64,000 bases of DNA from Solenopsis invicta (taxonomy: Eukaryota > Arthropoda > Insecta > Hymenoptera > Formicidae), in NCBI RefSeq assembly GCF_016802725.1, contig NC_052665.1, positions 2,852,001 to 2,916,000 of the forward strand. The letters run 5' to 3'. Under the pieces are notes generated by a model, which saw nothing but the letters and a program-made list of their open reading frames with translations, searched no databases and was not told the DNA's origin. The translations under genes and the position numbers were made by a program. Positions 13,861-23,635 of this stretch are shown in pieces (within the stretch, counting starts at the first letter, position 1; every line of letters begins with the position of its first letter).

Positions 13861-15240
13861 GTATCATATATATCTTTAAATTTGTAACATCAATATTCTA
13901 AAAACCTTTAATGAATATCAGTATTGGAGTTTAACCAGTATAATCTAAATTTTCGTAATAAACATACAATTTTTTTAGTAATATTGATATTATTTGAGAT
14001 CTAAAAAAAGAATTTTTTTTCCTTCTTTTTAAGTCTTGAGTAGCACTTCTCAAAGTACAGACAATTTTCCGGACATCTTGTATATTAATAATAATATTAT
14101 TATTATTACATTAGATATAAACCATTATTTTTATGTCTTATATAAAGATTTTTCGCATAAATATTTTTTATGGACATTTTGAGTGATGACTAACAAATAT
14201 TATTTGTAAACATGTATAACATATACAAAGTATACTTATACGCTTTTACAAATAACACTTGCAAGTCATCGAATTGAATATCTATCTGAAATCTGTCCCT
14301 CCTCTTAAATTTTAGAAACGATTTAAAATTATGAAAAAAGCGCAAAAACGTATTCAGTCATTTCAGGAGATTACTCTCTTCTCACACTCCTCTTAAAAAA
14401 ATAACCCCTTAAAATTATCGTATTTTGCGGTTTTTTTTCATCACTTTCAACTATTTCTAACATATATAGAGTTGAGACAGAATTTAAAGTCACCCTGTAT
14501 AGAGCTTACTTTATAATTAACAATAGTCATAAATGACCAGAGAATTATACAACTTATATTTATTTATTAAATTCAAATTAAAATAACAATATTGATATTA
14601 TTTTATATAATATTTATGTGACAACAACAAAATCAGTTAAAATGTTTTTCTTGATGCTACAAAATACATTTATAGTCAAATGGTTTTCCTGATATTTTAC
14701 TTCTATATATTTATACATTATATTAAATAATAAATAATATATAGGATTGCGAGTACAAATGTACAACACAATTAAAATCCAGATAAAGCCAACAAACAAT
14801 CATAATAGATTTTAATGCTCAATATGTTTTGTATGTGATTTTTTTTATTTTATAGATTTTCTACCTCTTCAAAATCATGCGCCGTTACTTTTGATCTTGA
14901 AGTTTTTAGGTTGAATGATAATATAATCAATGATAATATAATATGCAGTTTTTAAGTTGAATAATAATATAATATTAAATCAATCAAATCTAATAACATT
15001 AAGCTTGTTACCAAGCATTTACTTAATATGATGTTCTTTCTTGAAATTTAACTTACTTAGATTTTAATTATACATTTTTTCTTTTTTGTAATTTTTTAAA
15101 AAATTTATTAAGAATGTACTACAAATTAAATTGATTACTGAAAATATCAATTATGTAGTAATATTGGTAGTAATACCAGTATTACTGCAAAATTATATGA
15201 ATAGTAATATCGGTTTATTATCGATATCTTTTATATCATT
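13861..15240. other. AT-rich valley with partly palindromic motifs
   Basis: AT-rich DNA. Motifs of the type AGTAATATTG recur near both ends, at about 13975-13990 and 15150-15205. The right end holds a near-palindrome of about 30 bp at 15155-15184 built on AGTAATA-TGGTA / TACCA-TATTACT. This could be a degraded inverted-repeat element of about 1.3 kb, but full terminal repeats and a target duplication could not be established. Loose tandem copies of GATAATATAAT lie near 14910-14980. Confidence 0.3.
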
Positions 15241-16192
15241 TTTAATCTCGGCAAAGAATATACGTCGCGGATACATAAAGCAGACAGTGTTCCTTCAGTG
15301 AGATCATTCGTTTGAATAGCGTGAATCCGGCTTCATGCCGCGCCCTGGATGTTCTTAATTACCGCCGCTTGAATTTTTAATTGCGCTGGCTACATTGAAG
15401 AAAACATTAAAACGCAGAGCAGAAGGGTAAGAAGGAGAGAGAGAGGAAGGAAAGATGCGGTAGTTTGCTGCAACGGTTAAATGGTATCGCATATCGCGGA
15501 AATTAGCACAGAAAAACGCCCTAGAGAACGCACAAAGTTGAAATTGGGAAGAGTATCCCTCCCATTCAAGTTTACTGCTTTGTTACACTGTATCTGACAC
15601 GAAAGACGTGTACGTTGTAGCAGTAGCCGTATTCATTAAACCGGTTCTGGTTCTTTCCGCGAAATATATGTAACACATCTGTTGTGTGTTCAATGCAATC
15701 CTCTCTCCGGTAATTTTCGCCATTCATTCGAAAACAAGTATCCACGGAAGAGCATCGTGGATTATATCGTCTTCATTAACGATCGTTACAAAAACAGGCG
15801 ATTGTGAGTTGCGCGCGCGTTCGTGCAATAATACGAATATTACGCTTCTGGCGGAGATTGTAAAATATAAATGAATAGCGCGATGCTTTTCAATCGGAGA
15901 TAGACTTCTTTTTTTCTCCCAGGTATAACGTGCGCAACGCTCCATTTTGTGGATTGTTCGGAGCACAGCTTCTCGAAGAAATTCCGAATCGCAATCGATA
16001 ATCCGGAGTCGGTCGTGGAGGCGCGGAGAGAGTCGCGCTTCTCTCTCACGGAAACGTAGTTGCACGCGTACGTTGCATTATGCGGACTCTCGGGATTACG
16101 GCGAAGAGCCGCATCGTGCCTCCTCCGTGTGTCCCCGTTTCTCCGTCCTACCTATGCGCTATCGTCGACGATTCTCCCGGCGTTTCGAGAGA

Positions 16193-16218
16193 GCGCCGCG
16201 CCGCGCCGCGCCGCGCCG
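16193..16218. repeat. (GCCGC)n simple repeat
   Basis: About five tandem copies of a GCCGC-type unit in the most GC-rich part of the block. Confidence 0.9.
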
Positions 16219-16499
16219 GCCCGGGGAGAGACCGACGCGATGCGGCGCTGTCTCGGTCGTCCCCAGGTCGTCCCGTTTATCTCGAGCGCTGTCGTTTCGC
16301 GATGAATAAACAGCAGTCGGGCTTCTTCGAAACAATTTAATCTACATAAGCTAACAGCTACCTGTCTACTCGCGTCGCCGGTGGGGAGATTCGAGCTGTA
16401 TCCAGCGAAATGTGCTGGGTGCAAAATAGCGACTAGTCTCTCAGTCACACTAGTATACTCTGAAGCGAAATCAGTTCGTTCCTTCGCGAGTAACACTGG

Positions 16500-16640
16500 C
16501 CGGAAAATCAGGCCGAAGAGAACGATGAGACGGAAAGAGGAGCGAACGAAAGAGGAGGAAAGGGAGTAAGATGCTGGTGAAGATGGCGATGAAGGAGGAT
16601 GAAAGTAGTAATAGGTGAGAGGTAAGGAAGGAGGAGCGAA
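16500..16640 (+). repeat. Polypurine (GGA/GAA-rich) tract
   Basis: A stretch dominated by A and G (AGAGGAGCGAACG, GAGGAGGAAAGG and similar). It is low-complexity and could bind GAGA-type proteins or form triplex DNA. No function is shown. Confidence 0.7.
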
Positions 16641-17254
16641 CGGCCGGTCGACGGCTTCAGAAATCTACGGTGCCACAAATAAGAGATAAAGCTGGTCTGG
16701 CACCTCGTATCTGCAATCTGGCCTCCGTATCACCCGTATTCGGAGGGGGCGGGGGGATAAGAGACGTAGCCTGCAGGAGAATCCACCATAGATTGAATTA
16801 TCGTTCCCGATCGATTCCGAATTTAGCTTCTGCTGCTTCTCGGCTTCCGTTGTCTCCGTCCGGATCGGAATGGACGGGACGGCGCGACGAGGAGAAGGTT
16901 ACGCAATTAACCCCGATGGTTTATTAACAATGACGCGCGCGTCTGCGTACTTGATCCTGCGACCTTGTGAAGAGATCCCAGATCAACTGGACGCAGAGCG
17001 GATCGCTTAGAATATAGAAAAATTTTTTACCGATTTCGGTTTTATTTATTTTTGGAAAGAAGGTTGGCGCTAGACTACGATAAGCGCGGAAACTTATCCT
17101 GCAGAGGTGAAAACTATCCTGCGTCAATATTGACGACAGTCGGCGCAGTTTGGTTTGCCAGCCAAGACAATCAAGAATTACTTCTTTTACCGATTCGTCT
17201 TCTTTCTGGAAACTGCCTGGTGTCGAAGAACTACAATACTTATTGCACCATCGC

Positions 17255-17262
17255 GATGCACT
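17255..17262. repeat. Left target-site duplication of hAT-like element
   Basis: GATGCACT, repeated exactly at 23628-23635 immediately outside the right end. Eight bp is the standard duplication for the hAT superfamily. The next base (C) also matches, but it is the first base of the element on the left. Confidence 0.55.
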
Positions 17263-17415
17263 CGCGGTTAGAAACGTTACTTTAAAAAAAGTGTTATCGT
17301 TACTTTTTGTAAAAAATATAAAACTCATTACCGTTACTCATTGCTGAGTTTAAAAAGTAATGCGTTATTTCAAAAGTAACGGTTCATTACTGCTTTGTTA
17401 CTTTTTTTGTAATGC
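17263..17415 (+). repeat. Left terminal inverted repeat of hAT-like element
   Basis: Contains about six GTTAC/GTAAC-type pentamers and ends near GTAATGCTATATAG. It pairs imperfectly with 23446-23627. Repeated short subterminal motifs of this kind are known transposase-binding sites in hAT elements. Confidence 0.5.
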
Positions 17416-17797
17416 TATATAGTAAGCCATTAAATTTTTAAATTACATTATTTGATAATCAATATTAAATTTAATAACAAATATTAAAACTTGAAATTCT
17501 TTAAGTTATTTTGTATATAAAGCATACAAGCTTTTCTTTAGATTAAACTTATCTAATAATTTTTCTAATAATTTTTCTAATTTCTTATTTTTTAGTATAT
17601 TCATTTTTAGTATGTTTACAAGAATTTAGATTAAACATTATTTTCAAATATTAATGTTATTGTTATTCCTTACAAATATATTTTGCCGTTTTTAATCCGC
17701 GAGAAGAATTAGTTTGAGTAGTGAAAACATGCATTTGGCTCAATGAATACGATTTTGTTTTTAAATTGCAGGTATTTTTGAGTAATAAAAATGTGTT

Positions 17798-17812
17798 GTG
17801 TGTAAATTTGGG

Positions 17813-17859
<47 letters not shown>

Positions 17860-17893
17860 TGTAAATTTGGGAAAATATATATATATATATATC

Positions 17894-17920
<27 letters not shown>
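17798..17920. repeat. (TA)n / (TA)n / (GT)n compound microsatellite
   Basis: TA tracts occupy 17816-17857 and 17876-17892, and a GT tract 17894-17920. The spacer GTGTAAATTTGGGAAAATAT occurs before each TA tract, so the block is a local duplication of about 60 bp whose TA run has changed length. Confidence 0.9.
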
Positions 17921-17924
<4 letters not shown>

Positions 17925-18248
17925 CACGAGTACAAAGTATTTGTTTAGCACTTACATTGCGCATTTTGAAACCGCACGATTCAGCAAAGATTATAATTCC
18001 GATAATAAAATGAATGAAAAGACAAGAGACATCAAAAAGACGTTGCACTCAGAATTTTCAATGCAAATTTCTTAAGAATATTTGAATATTACATCGTACT
18101 ACTTCCCCATGAATTAGTGGAAGATAAGTATCAAAACATATTTAAAGTTAGATGAAATCTGAGAGATTCTACTTGGTTCTTATTTTGTAAAAGAGAAACG
18201 TATTAACGCGTAGTCGCTCATCATCTGAAAAACGAGTATTGAAAACAA

Positions 18249-18257
18249 GCAATCTAC
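18249..18257. repeat. Left 9-bp target-site duplication of foldback
   Basis: GCAATCTAC, found again without mismatch at 23081-23089 directly outside the other terminus. Nine bp is typical of Mutator-like (MULE) transposition and of Drosophila FB elements. Confidence 0.9.
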
Positions 18258-18684
18258 ACCTCTATTAAGCTGGACCCCCCACCAGCGAAAATCAAGTTCG
18301 CACTAGGTCAAAAATTTAGTGCTATTTATGTGCTAATTTGTTACTCTAGTCCGGATTTTTTTGCTCAAGCCGTTTAGCAACATTTAAAAAAAAAAATGGG
18401 GGGGTCCAGCTTAATGGCAAGCTGGACCCCCCCATAAAAAAAAAATATATATACAGTAGCCCCTAGGCAAAAACAACTACGCTAGAATTTGTTGCTAATT
18501 TGTTACTCTCATATAAGACCAAAATAAATATAAAATTGTTTATTAAATATCATTATGCGTGGAGCTTGCGCGCCGCGCTGTATCATCCGTCACCTTATCT
18601 CGAAATAAATTGCTGCTTGCATAGTATTATATTAAATGATAGAAATCCAACTACTAAAATAAATGCAACTTCGGAATTAGTTGC
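18258..18684 (+). repeat. Unique outer part of left foldback arm
   Basis: Nearly identical to the reverse complement of 22648-23080; a 2-bp indel beside GCGCGTGCC is among the few differences seen. It contains two related segments that each begin AAGCTGGACCCCCC and each include GCTAATTTGTTACTCT (near 18333 and 18494), so the terminus seems to have been duplicated once inside the arm. Confidence 0.9.
18396..18435. repeat. Perfect G7/C7 hairpin in left arm
   Basis: ATGGGGGGGTCCAGCTT, six spacer bases, then its exact reverse complement. It is a 17-bp stem built from the same GCTGGACCCCCC core as the outer terminus, so the terminal core occurs three times per arm. The mirror copy is at 22903-22942. 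Confidence 0.95.
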
Positions 18685-20532
18685 TAGATATAACTTGTAA
18701 AAAATATATTTGTTCGCGCAAGGCGCGTGCCATCCACGCACAAAGTAATTATTTTCAACAAGTTACAGCTAGCAATAAAATCTTAATCTTATACCAAAAT
18801 GTTCGTTAGACATCCAACTACTAAAAAAAATTGAGTTTGGATTTAGTTACTAATTATAACTTGTAAAAAATATATTTGTTCGTGCGAGGCGCGTGCTTTC
18901 CACGCACAAAGTAATTATTTTCAACAAGTTACAGCCAGCAAAAAAATCTTAATCTTATACCAAAATGTTCGTTAGACATCCTACTACTAAAAAAAATTGA
19001 TTTTGGATTTAGTTACTAATTATAACTTGTAAAAAATATATTTATTTATGCGAGGCGCTTGCTTTCCACGCACAAAGTAATTATTTTCAACAAGTTACAG
19101 CTAGCAATAAAATCTTAATCTTATACCAAAATGTTCGTTAGACATCCAACTACTAAAAAAAATTGAGTTTGGATTTAGTTACTAATTATAACTTGTAAAA
19201 AATATATTTGTTCGTGCGAGGCGCGTGCTTTCCACGCACAAAGTAATTATTTTCAACAAGTTACAGCCAGCAAAAAAATCTTAATCTTATACCAAAATGT
19301 TCGTTAGACATCCTACTACTAAAAAAAATTGATTTTGGATTTAGTTACTAATTATAACTTGTAAAAAATATATTTGTTCGTGCGAGGCGCGTGCTTTCCA
19401 CGCACAAAGTAATTATTTTCAACAAGTTACAGCCAGCAAAAAAATCTTAATCTTATACCAAAATGTTCGTTAGACATCCTACTACTAAAAAAAATTGATT
19501 TTGGATTTAGTTACTAATTATAACTTGTAAAAAATATATTTATTTATGCGAGGCGCTTGCTTTCCACGCACAAAGTAATTATTTTCAACAAGTTACAGCT
19601 AGCAATAAAATCTTAATCTTATACCAAAATGTTCGTTAGACATCCAACTACTAAAAAAAATTGAGTTTGGATTTAGTTACTAATTATAACTTGTAAAAAA
19701 TATATTTGTTCGTGCGAGGCGCGTGCTTTCCACGCACAAAGTAATTATTTTCAACAAGTTACAGCCAGCAAAAAAATCTTAATCTTATACCAAAATGTTC
19801 GTTAGACATCCTACTACTAAAAAAAATTGATTTTGGATTTAGTTACTAATTATAACTTGTAAAAAATATATTTATTTATGCGAGGCGCTTGCTTTCCACG
19901 CACAAAGTAATTATTTTCAACAAGTTACAGCTAGCAATAAAATCTTAATCTTATACCAAAATGTTCGTTAGACATCCAACTACTAAAAAAAATTGAGTTT
20001 GGATTTAGTTACTAATTATAACTTGTAAAAAATATATTTATTTATGCGAGGCGCTTGCTTTCCACGCACAAAGTAATTATTTTCAACAAGTTACAGCTAG
20101 CAAAAAAATCAAAATCATATACTAAATGTTCGTTAGACATCCTACTACTAAAAAAAATTGATTTTGGATTTAGTTACTAATTATAACTTGTAAAAAATAT
20201 ATTTATTTATGCGAGGCGCTTGCTTTCCACGCACAAAGTAATTATTTTCAACAAGTTACAGCTAGCAATAAAATCTTAATCTTATACCAAAATGTTCGTT
20301 AGACATCCAACTACTAAAAAAAATTGAGTTTGGATTTAGTTACTAATTATAACTTGTAAAAAATATATTTGTTCGTGCGAGGCGCGTGCTTTCCACGCAC
20401 AAAGTAATTATTTTCAACAAGTTACAGCCAGCAAAAAAATCTTAATCTTATACCAAAATGTTCGTTAGACATCCTACTACTAAAAAAAAATTGATTTTGC
20501 ATTTAGTTACTAATTATAACTTGTAAAAAATA
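18685..20532 (+). repeat. Tandem array, about 11-12 units of 166 bp (left arm)
   Basis: The landmark TTACTAATTATAACTTG recurs at about 18851, 19017, 19183, 19349, 19515, 19681, 19847, 20013, 20178, 20344 and 20511. Spacing is 166 bp apart from single steps of 165 and 167. A diverged first unit begins at 18685. Each unit holds a small stem, GCGTG-CTTTC-CACGC, and an outer pair AACTTGT / ACAAGTT. Two main versions alternate: GTTCGTGCGAGGCGCGTGC with CAGCCAGC, and ATTTATGCGAGGCGCTTGC with CAGCTAGC. This gives a partly dimeric order near 332 bp. Confidence 0.95.
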
Positions 20533-22647
20533 TTTTTCTTATCTAACGAATATTTTTGTATAAGATTAAGATTTTTTTGCTGGCTGTAACTTGTTGAAAA
20601 TAATTACTTTGTGCGTGGAAAGCACGCGCCTCGCACGAACAAATATATTTTTTACAAGTTATAATTAGTAACTAAATCCAAACTCAATTTTTTTTAGTAG
20701 TTGGATGTCTAACGAACATTTTGGTATAAGATTAAGATTTTATTGCTAGCTGTAACTTGTTGAAAATAATTACTTTGTGCGTGGAAAGCAAGCGCCTCGC
20801 ATAAATAAATATATTTTTTACAAGTTATAATTAGTAACTAAATCCAAAATTTATTTTTTTTAATAGTAGGATGTCTAACAATCATTTAGTATATGATTTT
20901 GATTTTTTTGCTAGCTGTAACTTGTTGAAAATAATTACTTTGTGCGTGGAAAGCACGCGCCTCGCAGAAATAAATATATTTTTTACAAGTTATAATTAGT
21001 AACTAAATCCAAAATCAATTTTTTTTAGTAGTAGGATGTCTAACGAACATTTTGATATAAGATTAAGATTTTTTTGCTGGCTGTAACTTGTTGAAAATAA
21101 TTACTTGGTGCGTGGAAAGCACGCGCCTCGCACGAACAAATATATTTTTTACAAGTTATAATTAGTAACTAAATCCAAACTCAATTTTTTTTAGTAGTTG
21201 GATGTCTAACGAACATTTTGGTATAAGATTAAGATTTTATTGCTAGCTGTAACTTGTTGAAAATAATTACTTTGTGCGTGGAAAGCAAGCGCCTCGCATA
21301 AATAAATATATTTTTTACAAGTTATAATTAGTAACTAAATCCAAAATCAATTTTTTTTAGTAGTAGGATGTCTAACGAACATTTAGTATATGATTTTGAT
21401 TTTTTTGCTAGCTGTAACTTGTTGAAAATAATTACTTTGTGCGTGGAAAGCACGCGCCTCGCAGAAATAAATATATTTTTTACAAGTTATAATTAGTAAC
21501 TAAATCCAAAATCAATTTTTTTTAGTAGTAGGATGTCTAACGAACATTTTGGTATAAGATTAAGATTTTATTGCTAGCTGTAACTTGTTGAAAATAATTA
21601 CTTTGTGCGTGGAAAGCACGCGCCTCGCATAAATAAATATATTTTTTACAAGTTATAATTAGTAACTAAATCCAAAATTTATTTTTTTTAATAGTAGGAT
21701 GTCTAACAATCATTTAGTATATGATTTTGATTTTTTTGCTAGCTGTAACTTGTTGGAAATAATTACTTTGTGCGTGGAAAGCACGCGCCTCGCATAAATA
21801 AATATATTTTTTACAAGTTATAATTAGTAACTGAATCCAAAATCAATTTTTTTTAGTAGTAGGATGTCTAACGAACATTTTGGTATAAGATTAAGATTTT
21901 TTTGCTGGCTGTAACTTGTTGAAAATAATTACTTTGTGCGTGGAAAGCACGCGCTTCGCATAAATAAATATATTTTTTACAAGTTATAATTAGTAACTAA
22001 ATCCAAAATTTATTTTTTTTAATAGTAGGATGTCTAACAATCATTTAGTATATGATTTTGATTTTTTTGCTAGCTGTAACTTGTTGAAAATAATTACTTT
22101 GTGCGTGGAAAGCACGCGCCTCGCATAAATAAATATATTTTTTACAAGTTATAATTAGTAACTAAATCCAAAATCAATTTTTTTTAGTAGTAGGATGTCT
22201 AACGAACATTTTGGTATAAGATTAAGATTTTTTTGCTGGCTGTAACTTGTTGAAAATAATTACTTTGTGCGTGGAAAGCACGCGCCTCGCAGAAATAAAT
22301 ATATTTTTTACAAGTTATAATTAGTAACTAAATCCAAAATCAATTTTTTTTAGTAGTAGGATGTCTAACGAACATTTTGGTATAAGATTAAGATTTTTTT
22401 GCTGGCTGTAACTTGTTGAAAATAATTACTTTGTGCGTGGAAAGCACGCGTCTCGCAGAAATAAATATATTTTTTACAAGTTATAATTAGTAACTAAATG
22501 CAAAATCAATTTTTTTTAGTAGTAGGATGTCTAACGAACATTTTGGTATAAGATTAAGATTTTTTTGCTGGCTGTAACTTGTTGAAAATAATTACTTTGT
22601 GCGTGGATGGCACGCGCCGCGCGAACAAATATATTTTTTACAAGTTA
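20533..22647 (-). repeat. Tandem array, about 12-13 units of 165-166 bp (right arm)
   Basis: The same unit in reverse orientation; ATAATTAG landmarks fall at about 20661, 20827, 20992, 21158, 21324, 21489, 21655, 21820, 21986, 22151, 22317 and 22483, with the outermost diverged unit at 22647. Units with the AATCATTTAGTATATGATTTTG-type variant (or its close form) appear about four times here but only once in the left array. The arrays are therefore not mirror copies and have been reshuffled independently. Confidence 0.95.
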
Positions 22648-23080
22648 TATCTAGCAACTAATTCCGAAGTTGCATTTATTTTAGTAGTTGGATTTCTATC
22701 ATTTAATATAATACTATGCAAGCAGCAATTTATTTCGAGATAAGGTGACGGATGATACAGCGCGGCGCGCAAGCTCCACGCATAATGATATTTAATAAAC
22801 AATTTTATATTTATTTTGGTCTTATATGAGAGCAACAAATTAGCAACAAATTCTAGCGTAGTTGTTTTTGCCTAGGGGCTACTGTATATATATTTTTTTT
22901 TTATGGGGGGGTCCAGCTTGCCATTAAGCTGGACCCCCCCATTTTTTTTTTTAAATGTTGCTAAACGGCTTGAGCAAAAAAATCCGGACTAGAGTAACAA
23001 ATTAGCACATAAATAGCACTAAATTTTTGACCTAGTGCGAACTTGATTTTCGCTGGTGGGGGGTCCAGCTTAATAGAGGT
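22648..23080 (-). repeat. Unique outer part of right foldback arm
   Basis: Reverse complement of the left outer part, near-identical over its length, ending with the terminus CTTAATAGAGGT. Confidence 0.9.
22903..22942. repeat. Perfect G7/C7 hairpin in right arm
   Basis: Mirror copy of the hairpin at 18396-18435, again with a 17-bp stem and a six-base loop. Confidence 0.95.
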
Positions 23081-23089
23081 GCAATCTAC
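23081..23089. repeat. Right 9-bp target-site duplication of foldback
   Basis: GCAATCTAC, an exact copy of 18249-18257. Confidence 0.9.
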
Positions 23090-23445
23090 TCTCAAAGAAA
23101 AAAAAACTCATATGCATATTTGCGTATACTCAGGTTCCTTCGCAATAGACTGCGCGGGCTTGAGAATGCAAAATACGGGCATAAAAATGATAGAACGGGT
23201 TGAAAACGTGCTAAAAAGATTTATACGAGGTGTAAAAGCGGTGAATTATTTTTGTAAGGGAATAATACATTCCAACAATCACTGCCTGTAAAAATCTATA
23301 GTGCATATGTAACGTAAATTGTTCAATATTGATTGTGAGTATATAGTGGCTATCGGAATAGAGTCCGAGATATAAAGTACTATGTCAAAATATTTTTGTC
23401 CAATCACGCGATTAGCGCGCGATTAGTGCGATTTATTAAAGATAG

Positions 23446-23627
23446 GATAATATATAGGTAACTGAAGTAACGATAAAGGTAAATAAATTTGTTACCGTTA
23501 CTGTGAAAAATTTAATGACGTTACCCATTAGCGTTATTGACAGGAAAAAAATAACGATCGTTACCAAAAAAAGTAACGACGTTACAAGTAAAGTAACACG
23601 TTGACAACATGTTACTTCTCAACTCTG
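23446..23627 (-). repeat. Right terminal inverted repeat of hAT-like element
   Basis: Carries about ten GTTAC/GTAAC-type motifs in about 180 bp and ends in CAACTCTG. Its reverse complement tracks 17263-17415 imperfectly, including GTTACTTTTTT and AGTAACGGT segments. Confidence 0.5.
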
Positions 23628-23635
23628 GATGCACT
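23628..23635. repeat. Right target-site duplication of hAT-like element
   Basis: GATGCACT, an exact copy of 17255-17262. Confidence 0.55.

Larger units (their letters stand above)
15241..17254. other. CpG-rich block left of the nested transposon
   Basis: Balanced to GC-rich DNA, densest at about 15940-16310, with overlapping short open frames in all frames. A polypurine stretch lies at about 16500-16640. No recognisable exon or protein. The block ends at the apparent hAT-like insertion site. Confidence 0.35.
18258..23080. mobile_element. Foldback (FB-like / MULE-type) transposon, non-autonomous
   Basis: A 4,823-bp element whose two halves are inverted repeats. Termini are ACCTCTATTAAGCTGGACCC and its exact reverse complement, bounded by a perfect 9-bp duplication. 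Each arm has a unique outer part of about 430 bp, then a tandem array of 165-167 bp units pointing inward. The arrays meet near 20533 with essentially no central region. There is no transposase or other credible gene. An identical 66-codon frame in both outer parts (18500-18700 plus, 22638-22838 minus) only shows that the ends are near-identical. The architecture matches FB elements, but the long, partly dimeric unit is unlike the short FB repeats. Near-identity of the ends argues for a recent insertion or for gene conversion. Confidence 0.9.
17263..23627. mobile_element. Non-autonomous hAT-like element, split by a nested foldback
   Basis: The reverse complement of the right end reads CAGAGTTGAGAAGTAAC, a hAT-like CAGAG start. 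The left end reads CGCGGTTAGAAACGTTAC, a degraded match. Both terminal regions carry many GTTAC/GTAAC motifs over about 150-180 bp and both finish near a TATATAG-type sequence. Matching 8-bp flanks support one insertion. Without the inner foldback and its duplicated 9 bp it would be about 1.5 kb. It has no transposase frame, so it would need an outside enzyme. Its interior also carries TA/GT microsatellites. The call rests on degenerate ends. The alternative is two unrelated GTTAC-rich relics. Confidence 0.5.

Noticed and set aside
13861..15240. Complete inverted-repeat transposon of 1.3 kb
   Set aside because: Only short AGTAATATTG-type motifs are shared between the ends. No real terminal repeat or target duplication could be aligned.
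18500..18700. 66-codon frame found identically at 22638-22838
   Set aside because: The identity only reflects the inverted-repeat arms of the foldback. It does not indicate a conserved protein.
18685..22647. CRISPR-like array
   Set aside because: Units are contiguous 166-bp repeats with no unique spacers, in two opposite arrays inside a transposon in eukaryotic DNA.
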